From Brassica napus (taxonomy: Eukaryota > Streptophyta > Magnoliopsida > Brassicales > Brassicaceae): 64,000 nt of DNA. Every line of letters starts with the position of its first letter. Positions within the stretch are counted from its first letter, which is position 1. The notes under the pieces were generated by a model that was not told where the DNA came from, searched no databases, and saw only the letters and a program-made list of their open reading frames with translations. Positions 55,580 through 64,000 of the stretch are shown piece after piece. The stretch lies in NCBI RefSeq assembly GCF_020379485.1, contig NC_063448.1:18313726-18377725 (forward strand), written 5' to 3'. Made by a program: the position numbers and the translations under genes.

Positions 55580-58500
55580 ATGAACTTGAGGAGCAGGGGT
55601 CCATCAAACCTAGTTCCAAGAGCCGCAGACATCAGAGATTTAGAGAGAGAGTGTGCTAGAAAGAGAAGAGAAGAAGAGCAACAGTCTCACTTGCAGAGAT
55701 TGGATACTGATATGGGAGACATACCTCAAAATGATGCCAACAACGTTCCACAAAACCAACAGCGAGCAGCTCGACCCATTGGCACTTATGACCGCCCCAA
55801 CATTCATGGTCATAAATTGGGAATCCGAGCACCAGCTGTAGCAGCCAGCAACTTTGAGATCAAATCAGGACTCCTCAACGTGATAGAGAACAACAAGTAT
55901 CATGGCTTGGCTCTAGAGGACCCATTTGATCACTTGGACAGGTTCGACAGCTACTGTGGGTTGTCAAAAACCAATGGTGTGTCTGAGGATGCCTTAAAGC
56001 TGAAGTTATTCCCTTTCTCTCTGGGGGATAAGGCACGATAGTGGGAGAAGTCTCTACCAAGCGACTCAATCACCACTTGGGATGACTGCAAGAAAGCTTT
56101 CTTGGAGAAGTTCTTCTCTACTTCAAGAACTGCTAAGCTGAGAAATGAGATCTCCAGCTTTCAACAGAAAGGCTTGGAAGGATTCAGTGAAGCCTGGGAG
56201 AGATTCAAAGGCTACCAAGCTCAATTCCCTCATCATGGATTCTCTAAGGAAAGCCTGCTGAGCACATTCTACAGAGGAGCTTTTCCTAAGTACAGAGCCA
56301 GATTGGATACAGCTAGCAATGGGTTCTTCTTGGGAAGAACGGAGGAGGATGCAAAGCAGCTGGTTGACAACATGGTCAAGAGTGATGCAGTCTATAGTGG
56401 AGACCACGACAGAGGCAGTAGATCAGATGACAAGCAGACGAGGAAGGAGTTGAAAGCTCTATAGGATAAGATAGACATCCTCATTGCTGATAAAGCCACC
56501 CAGGAGCAGCTGCACTTTGTTGGTAACCCAAACCAAGAAGCCACACCTGTTGTCCAGGAAGTTGATGGTTTGGAAGGGCAAGAAGAGCTGTGTTTCATCA
56601 ACAACAATGGTAGCTGGTACAAGAAAGAGCCAAACTTTCAGTACAACAACTACCAACAGAGATCTTACCCCAACAACCAACAGAGTGGTTATCAGCCTAG
56701 ATACAACCAGCAAGCCAACTACCAACCTAAGCAAACCACTCCTCCTGGTTTCCACAACAAAGGACAACAACCTGCCCAACAACAACCTACTACTTCTACC
56801 TCTACTCCTCAAGTCAGCAGCACTGATGCCCTACTAAAACAAATCTTGGAGTCTCAGACAAGAAGTGAGAAGCATGTTGGCTATGAGGTGAAGAACCTTC
56901 ACTCAAAGATTGATGGAAGTTACAATGAGCTGAACAACAAGTTCAGAACTTTGGAGAACCAGTTTGCTGCCATGAACACTCAACAAAATCGCCAACAAGA
57001 TTCTTTACCTGGAAAATCTGAGCAAAACCCCAAGGAGACCATGAAAGCTATCACCGTCAGGAGTGGTAAGGAGTTACCTCAGAAAGCTCTCACCAAGGAT
57101 GCTGAGAAACAAGGTGAGGGGGTTGCCATCAACATAGATGATGAAGTGGTGATTCTTGATGAGAAAACCAATGATGAAATCTTGGAGAAGATTGTGGAAG
57201 CAAAAGGTAAAGGAAAGGTTGGGGAAGAGAAGAAAACAGTGAAAGATGGTGAAGTTGTTGCTCCAGCAAGTGAGAATTCTTTTGTTCCTCCTCCCTATGA
57301 ATCCAAACTACCATTCCCTGGTAGATTCAAGAGGCAGCTGCTAGAGAAGTACAAAGCTCTATTTGAGAAGCAAATGAGTGAAGTTCAAGTCACAATGCCC
57401 ATCATTGATGTTTTCATGCCGATTCCTCAATATAGCAAGTTCCTGAAAGATGTTGTAGCTGCAAAGAAGAAGGAGATGGAGGGCATGATGATTCTCACTC
57501 ATGAGTGCAGTGCCATCATCCAGAGGCTTGTTGTTCTAAAGAAGCTAGAAGATCAAGGATGCTTCACATTACCTTGTGCTCTTGGACCTATGGTATTTAA
57601 TAGATGTCTCTGCGATTTGGGAGCTAGTGTCAGCTTGATGCCTTTATCCGTTGCTAAGAAGCTTGGTTTCACTCAGTACAAGAAGTGTAGACTGTCTCTG
57701 GTATTGGCTGATCGTTCAGTGAAGTACCCTGTGGGCATCTTAGAGGACCTCCCCGTTATGGTTGGAAAATATGAGATCTCTACAGACTTTGTGGTGCTTG
57801 AGATGGGTGAGGAAGCTGCAGATCCTTTAATCCTTGGAAGGCCTTTCTTAGCTACAGCAGGAGCAATTGTTAATGTGAAAGAGGGCAAGATTGATCTCCA
57901 CTTGGGTAAATGGCATGTTCTTCACTTTGACATCAAGGAGGTAATGAAGAAACCAACAGTTCAAGGGCAAGTTTTTTACATTGAAGAGATGGATGCCCTT
58001 GCTGATGAGCTCCTTGAAGAGTTGTCACTAGAAGACCTTCTACAGCATGCTTTGATGATAGAGAGGGAAGCTGAAGTGATTCAGAACCTGGAGAGTGCTG
58101 CCTATGGAATGATGTTGGATTCACACAGAGGATTTGGTAGTAAGGATCAGTATGAGGAGCTGCCTCAAATTGTCCATCAAGAAGCCTCGGTCATTCAACA
58201 AGGGGACACCCAGCAAGACGACTGGAGCGAGCTTAAGGCGCCTAAAGTGGAGCTTAAAACTCTCCCCAATGGTGTAAGGTATGCATTTCTTGGTCCTAAT
58301 AGAACTTATCAAGTCATTGTGAGTAGTGAACTTACTGAAACTGAGCTATCTGAACTCTTGAAAACACTTAAAAGATTTAGAAAAGCAATAGGTTACTCAC
58401 TTGATGACATCAAGGGAATATCACCCACTTTGTGTATGATGCATGATGTCAATCTTTTCTGATCTGATTGAGGATGTTGTGGAGGTGTTCATGGATAATT

Positions 58501-60700
58501 TCTCTGTCTATGGATCTTCATTTTCTGCTTGTTTGTCAAATTTGTGCAGGGTCCTACAGAGATGTGAAGACACCAACCTTGTGCTGAACTGGGAGAAGTG
58601 TCACTTCATGGTCAAAGAAGGGATTGTGCTGGGACACAAGATATCAGGGAAGGGGATTGAGGTGGATAAGACTAAGATCGATGTCATGGTTGGTTTGCCC
58701 CCACCGAAAACAGTGAAAGACATCAGAAGTTTTCTTGGTCATGCTGGATTCTACAGGAGATTCATCAAGGACTTCTCCATGATCACTAGACCATTGACCA
58801 GGCTGCTGTGCAAAGAAGCCGCCTTCAGCTTTGATGTGGAGTGTCTAGAAGCCTTCAAGAAGCTGAAAGGTGAACTCATCAGTGCTCCAATTGTCCAGCC
58901 ACCTAATTGGGATCTCCCCTTTGAGATCATGTGTGATGCTAGTGATTATGCTGTGGGAGCTGTTTTGGGGCAGAAGAAAGATGGCAAGACCCATGTGATC
59001 TACTACGCGAGCCAAACCCTGAATGATGCTCAGATGAGATATGCCACAACATAGAAGGAGATGCTAGCCATTGTCTTTGTCTTTGAGAAGTTCAGAAGCC
59101 ACTTGGTGGGATCTAAAGTCATTGTCTACACAGATCATGCTGCGTTGAGACACCTTTTGGCGAAGAAGGATGCAAAGCCCAGGCTCTTGAGATGGATTCT
59201 TTTGCTGCAAGAGTTTGATTTAGAGATCAAGGACAAGCCAGGAGTTGAGAATGGTGTAGCTGATCACTTGTCCAAGCTGAGAGTGGAGTGTGGCATTCCA
59301 ATTGATGAAGGACTCCCTGAGGAACAGATCATGGCTATTGGAGCAGTGATAGCAGTTTGTGAGACTGGAAGGAAGCTTGAAGAAGTCAAGGCAACAGAAG
59401 AGAAAAAACCTTGGTATGCTGATTTGGTGAATTACCTAGCCACATGAAAAGAGCCTTTGAATCTTGTGGGTTATGCCAAGAAAAAGTTCTACAAGGATGT
59501 GAAGATATACTATTGGGATGAGCCCTACCTCTACATTCTCTGCAAAGATCAACTTTATAGGAGAGTGGTTGCTAATAAGGAGATTGATGGGATCCTTACA
59601 CAGTGTCATGGATCATCTTATGGAGGCCACTTTGCTACCGTCAAGACTGTTGCTAAGGTGTTACAAGCTGGATTCTGGTGGCCACACATGTTCAAGGACA
59701 CACAAGACTTTGTTTCAAGGTGTGATTCATGCCAAAGGAGGGGAAGCATCACCAAGAGGAATGAGATGCCTCAGAATCCAATCCTTAAAGTTGAAGTGTT
59801 TGATGTGTGGGGTATTGACTTCATGGGGCCATTTCCATCATCACATGGCAACAAGTACATCCTGGTAGCTGTTGATTATGTCTCAAAATGGATGGAAGCT
59901 ATTGCAAGTCCCACCAATGATGCAAGAGTGGTAATCAAGATGTTCAAGAGCACCATCTTTCCAAGGTTTAGAGTTCCAAGAGTTGTAATCAGTGATGGAG
60001 GGTCTCATTTCATCAACAAACTGCTTGAGAGACTTCTCAGGAAGAACGGTGTTAAGCACAAGGTGGCAACTCCTTACCATCCTCAAACAAGTGGTCAAGT
60101 TGAGATTTCTAACAGAGAGATCAAGTCCATTTTGGAGAAGATTGTGGGGATTACAAGGAAGGATTGGTCAGTTAAGCTTGATGATGCGCTTTGGGCTTAT
60201 AGGACAGATTACAAGACACCTCTGGGGACCACACCTTCAACCTAGTGTACGGGAAAGCTTGCCATCTGCCAGTGGAGCTGGAGTACAAGGCACTTTGGGC
60301 AGTAAAGTTGCTGAACTTTGACATCAAGAGTGCCAAGGAGAAAAGGCTTTTTCAGCTACATGAGCTTGATGAGATAAGAATGGATGCCTTTGAAAACTCA
60401 AGGATCTACAAGGAGAAGACTAAAGCTTTCCATGACAAGAATATCCTAAAGAGAGAGTTTAAAGAAGGAGATCAAGTTCTTCTCTACAACTCAAGACTGA
60501 AGTTATTTCCAGGAAAGCTTAAGTCAAGGTGGTCCGGCCCTTTCAAGGTCAAAGAGGTTAAGCCATATGGAGCAATAGTTTTGTGGAGTACTGATGGAAG
60601 ATACTTCACAGTCAATGGGCAAAGGGTTAAGCTCTACATGGCAGATGCACCTGAGGAAGATGGAGTTTCAACTCCACTGTCTGATCCTACCCCAGCCTAA
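55580..60700 (+). pseudogene. Athila-like gag-pol polyprotein, RT largely deleted
   Basis: gag begins MNLRSRGPSNLVPRAADIRD at 55,580 and includes the retrotransposon gag core (about 55,930-56,400). An Asn/Gln-rich linker follows (56,600-57,000), then the aspartic protease (CLCDLGASVSLMPLSVAKKL near 57,610), then a join at about 58,440. Most of the reverse transcriptase fingers and palm are missing there. The catalytic box downstream reads FMDNFSVYG, with Asn where Asp is expected. RNase H (58,930-59,280) and integrase zinc region, core and C-terminus (59,600-60,700) remain. Stops lie at 56,039, 56,462, 59,052 and 59,445, and there is a frame change near 60,230. The frame ends at 60,700. Confidence 0.9.
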
Positions 60701-62010
60701 TCCAAAAGGAGGCAAAGTCAAGCTAGAGACTTAAAACAAGCTCACTTGGGAGGATTTCCCATGCGTATCCTTGTACATATTGCATTAGTATTTTCATTTT
60801 CATCATATTTCATAAAAAAAAAAAAGGAAAAGTGTTGAAGTAGTGTTCAGGTGGTTCATCGATCCGGTCAAGGCAAAGAATCGAGCGTGGGAGCGAGGTT
60901 CCGCAGCGACGCCACGAGGTCACTCCAGCTGGGAGCGACGTGATCAGAGCGACTGGTCCAAGTCGCTCGCATTTTCTGTGTCCGGAGCTCAAGAGTCGCT
61001 CTCGGAGCGACGTCTCGCAGCGACCACGTGAGGTCGCTCGCGTTTTTGGTGACTGGGAGCGACTAGATCAGAGCGACTCGGCTAAGTCGCTCGCATTTCT
61101 GTCTTCGGGGCTCGAGAATTGCTCTCGAAGTGACGTCTCGCAGCGACCACGTGAGGTTGCTCGCAATTCTGTCGATCAGAGCGACGTCTTCAGAGCGACA
61201 CCTACGAGTCGCTCGCCCTTTCATCGACACACGACGCGAGAAAACGACCCGGAGCGACCTATCAGAGCGACCACTCCAGGTCGCTCCCGAGCCGGTCCAG
61301 GTAAGTCCCTCTTCGATTTTGTCCAGTTTACTTCAAGTTAACCAGCCCTAAACCTAACCGGATGAACCTAGACCTACCCAGACCGACAACCTTCATCTCT
61401 TTCACTCTTCCTTCCTCTCACAAACACTCATACTCTCTCAAACAAACCCACACCAAAAATCTCCTAACTTTCTCAATTCTCACCCAAATCTCCTAGTTCT
61501 TGTTTCTAAATCCAAGCTTTCGCCCCTGTAGTCTATTCCTAACCACCCATTCCCCATTTCCTTTCATCCAAAGCAAGGTATTGTGTTTTTAAATTCAAAT
61601 TCGTAGGCCTATGAACTCTAGAATTTGAAAATCGAAATTTGGTCATTTTCTTGCTTGATTGTGGTAAAATAGACTAGGGAAAGTTTATATATCAAGTTGG
61701 GTTGTTGAATTGATGGTGGAATTGAACTTAATTTGAACGTTGGCAAAATTAGGGTTCATGGATTTGGGGCTTTTCGAAATTGATCCTAATTGAGTGTGTT
61801 AGTGGGTGAGTTAGTATGTTAAAGTGTTGAAAAGTTTGATTAGAGAACCCTCTCATTCTAGAATTACTTTGATTATTGAATTTTACTTGTCTTGTAATTT
61901 TCACATGATGAAAAGATTGAGAATTGTGATTCTTTACGTTGCCTCTTGAAGTTTACATTTGCAAAGTCAATCCACTTATCCCTTTTCAAGTTTTGTATTT
62001 CTCAGGTACA
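60701..62010 (+). promoter_or_regulatory. Spacer between pol and the third ORF: purine tract, hairpin array, CT-rich leader, splice signals
   Basis: After pol comes an A-rich purine run (about 60,814-60,834), then the second GAGCGAC array, then a strong donor consensus CAG|GTAAGT at 61,300/61,301. A CT-rich, UTR-like stretch follows (about 61,395-61,570) with a second donor-like AAG|GTATTG at 61,577/61,578. A T-rich acceptor TTTTGTATTTCTCAG ends at 62,005, five bases before the start codon of the third ORF. This looks like a leader with one intron serving that ORF. Confidence 0.6.
60888..61290 (+). repeat. Second array of GAGCGAC hairpin modules, ahead of the third ORF
   Basis: Seven modules with the same GAGCGAC / GAGCGAC / inverted GTCGCTC plan as at 54,195-54,503. 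The last module (about 61,252-61,290) is identical over about 38 bases to the third module of the LTR array. Other copies are more varied (AAGTGAC, GTTGCTC), implying that the modules drift and are perhaps renewed by exchange. Confidence 0.88.
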
Positions 62011-63896
62011 ATGGTTAAGAAAACTAAGGGAAAGTCGGATGCTGAGAGGCAAGAACCTGAGAGACAAGAGTCTTCGTTGAGAGGAAAGGCTTTAGCCTCG
62101 GAACAAGCTGGTTCTGGGACACAAAGGACTTCTCGACAGCAAACCGTGGCTGCAAAGAAGGCAAAGGAGCAAGAGAAGAGGGCTGGAAAGAGTATAGCAG
62201 TTGCCACAGATGAGGAGAGTGGCGATGAAAGTGCAGATGAGCAGGATCCTACAAAGAGGGCCAAGATGTCCAAGGGGAAGGAGGTTGCTGATGATAGAGA
62301 CAGGGCGAAAAATCCATCTGAGGAAGAGCTGTATCATCATTTGCTGAATGGGGTAACTTGGACTCCAACCAGATTCGCTGACCTTGATTTGCTGAAGGAG
62401 GTGGGTCTCGATTCTGATATTAAGGCAATGCTGGGGCACCTGAAGATGCCCAAACTCCTCACCATGGCCTACCTTGCCTACCGGGATGTCTCCTGTCAGT
62501 TCTTGTCTTCCCTTGAGGTCACTTACCATGACGCTCCGCACGTGAGGCAAGGATGGGGCAAAATAAAGTTCAAGGTCAATGGGAGAGAGTACAACATGAA
62601 CTTAAAAGACATTGGGAGAGTCATGGGTTTCCAGGACTTGGCAGACTACTCCCTTCCCAAGTGTGAAAACCTTCCCACTCAGATTTGGAAGTTAATCACT
62701 GGAAACAAGCACTCTACCGGGGCTGACAAGAACTCACATATCCGGCACTCGTCTGTACGCTACCTCCATAGGATGCTCGTCCATGCATTCTACCCACGGA
62801 AGCAAGTTGGTAATGTCACCGAGGAAGACATGCGACTGCTCTGCCCAGCTATCCGCCCCTACGCCCCACCTGGAACGTTGCCCCTTCCAAGCAATGACAT
62901 CTATGCTTCTTTCGGGATGGTCAGCTTCTTCGTGAATCGTCTCGAGCACTACAGAGACTGGGCATGGTACACAACTGATTCGCAACCAAAGGTTGGGATA
63001 GGCGGGATGATCACACTACTGCTCCAATTTCTGAATGTTCCCTTGGGAAAGGATGCAACAAGGCCTAAGTTCATCGATGGCACTTACTTGAGGATTGCCA
63101 CCTATTTCAGTGGGATGTATGGAAAGGACTACGTCTACCACTACTACTTGCAGGGCAAGCCGGTTGAAGTGGTTCTTCCAAACCAGAGACTGACGAGCTT
63201 AGAGAGACCTGGAGCTATCAGCTTCAACTTATCCCAAGAAGACTTTCTTGGAGAACACGGGTCTCTCGGTCCCATTGCTGCACCAAGGAAAATGAGTATT
63301 CCGACGAGACACGACTTCACGGAACCTCCTAGGGAAGAATCTGTACTCATCTATGGACCTCCACGTTACTACTTCAAGCCACATGATGGAGTCATTCCCC
63401 CTGGTGCGCTTCGTGACGCTCATGACCACATCGGCCGACTTCAGCGATGAACAAGGCACAAGACAGAACAATCAAAAAGCTAAAGGACAAGTGCAAGGCG
63501 CTGAGTAAGACGGTGAAGAAGCAAGCAAAGACTTCAGCCAAGTTCATGAAGAAGGTGGCCGCTGTCTTGACCAGAGGAGGAATAGCTGGATGTAGCTCAG
63601 CGGACTTCGCCTTCGAGAACACATCAGTCCCCCAGCCCCCACCTCAGCCCACTGATCTTGGTTTCCCACTCACTGATAGACAGCTCCAGCAAAAATGGAG
63701 GAACCCACCCACTCAGCCCTCCACCTCTGGAAACAAGTCTCCATCCCTAGCCTCTTCAGAAAGTGAGGCTGAGATTGAAGAGGTTCAGAGCCAACAATGG
63801 TATGGAGACTACAACTCAGGACATGGAGGTTACTACACCACGTTCCCACCGGACGACGACGATGCTGGGGCATCTGCCCCCACTCACTATCCTTGA
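62011..63896 (+). pseudogene. ATHILA ORF-1 family protein in the env position, one frameshift
   Basis: Starts MVKKTKGKSDAERQEPERQE at 62,011; upstream methionine-equivalent codons in frame fall in the probable intron. The N-terminal 120 residues are charged and Lys/Glu-rich. A long conserved region (about 62,330-63,420) has LLNGVTWTPTRFADLDLLKE, then ISFNLSQEDFLGEHGSLGP, typical of the plant ATHILA ORF-1 family (PF03078), of unknown biochemical role. A stop at 63,448 comes from a one-base loss. The same protein continues in another frame from 63,447 with a basic helix (IKKLKDKCKALSKTVKKQ) and an acidic Ser/Gly/Tyr tail to 63,896. I see no convincing membrane segment, so env-like describes position only. 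Confidence 0.8.
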
Positions 63897-64000
63897 AGGT
63901 ACTTCTCTACTTTCCCTTGTATATACCATTTCGTTTTTGCATATTAGTTTTCTCTTTTTGGGTATCTCTCTCTCCTTGACAACACAGAGACTGTGTCATT

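Larger units (their letters stand above)
53989..64000 (+). mobile_element. Athila-like Ty3/Gypsy retrotransposon, right end beyond the window
   Basis: Plus-strand element with a 5' LTR (inferred 53,989-55,450, ending CATCA), an Athila-type primer site, gag-pol with internal damage, a long spacer, and a third ORF matching the ATHILA ORF-1 family (PF03078) downstream of pol. The 3' LTR is not reached. The left LTR boundary (TGATATCTTGCA) is a guess, because the partner LTR is outside. Reverse transcriptase loss makes this copy non-autonomous. Confidence 0.9.

Noticed and set aside
60814..60850. Purine run followed by TGTTGAAG as a possible polypurine tract and start of a 3' LTR
   Set aside because: The sequence after it does not match the 5' LTR outside the hairpin modules, and the third ORF continues downstream.

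Overview
The window is nuclear DNA from a flowering plant of the mustard family (Brassicaceae, most like Brassica or Raphanus). Evidence: GT-AG introns of 70-510 bp in the host genes, AT-rich spacers, plant LINE, Copia, Gypsy and CACTA elements, and host genes that I recall as neighbours on Arabidopsis chromosome 1: a WD40 gene (like At1g24530), pollen BCP1 (At1g24520), CCT5 (At1g24510) and ALB4 (At1g24490). The order is kept, but mobile DNA has expanded the interval. Assignments rest on reading translations by eye; no search was run.

Layout. 1-3,944: decayed CACTA transposon on the minus strand, entering from the left edge and inserted in an RPA1-like OB-fold gene remnant (3,948-4,456). 5,525-7,280: non-autonomous CACTA element with a GAT target duplication. 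9,172-13,882: decayed LINE (plus). 15,889-17,157: intact WD40 gene (minus). 17,340-22,755: full-length LINE with two intact ORFs and a 12-bp target duplication, landed 183 bp upstream of the WD40 start codon. 25,198-31,618: complete but mutated Gypsy element (CCAAC duplication). 31,981-33,182: Mutator-like foldback element made of telomere-like repeats. 33,479-41,201: conserved gene island BCP1, CCT5, ALB4. 41,479-42,340 and 51,121-52,310: two overlapping CYCL1 (cyclin-L) pseudogene pieces. Between them lie a young, apparently intact Copia element (42,482-48,834, AGTTA duplication, LTRs with three differences) and a plant-specific small gene with a triplicated exon (49,085-50,557). 52,650-52,857: LINE 3' stub with a 16-bp duplication. 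53,148-53,988: Myb/SANT-like remnant. About 53,989 to the right edge: an Athila-like Gypsy element with broken gag-pol and a third, env-position ORF.

How it works together. The host genes are independent: a cytosolic chaperonin subunit, a thylakoid insertase, a pollen cell-surface arabinogalactan-type protein and a WD40 scaffold. The mobile elements are at different stages, from decayed (LINE at 9-14 kb, CACTA) to possibly competent (LINE at 17-23 kb, Copia). The most unusual structures are two arrays of GAGCGAC hairpin modules in the Athila-like element, one in the 5' LTR and one ahead of the third ORF; consensus splice signals ahead of that third ORF; an ATGA stop/start overlap abutting a perfect hairpin in the young LINE; and the head-to-head telomere-like foldback.
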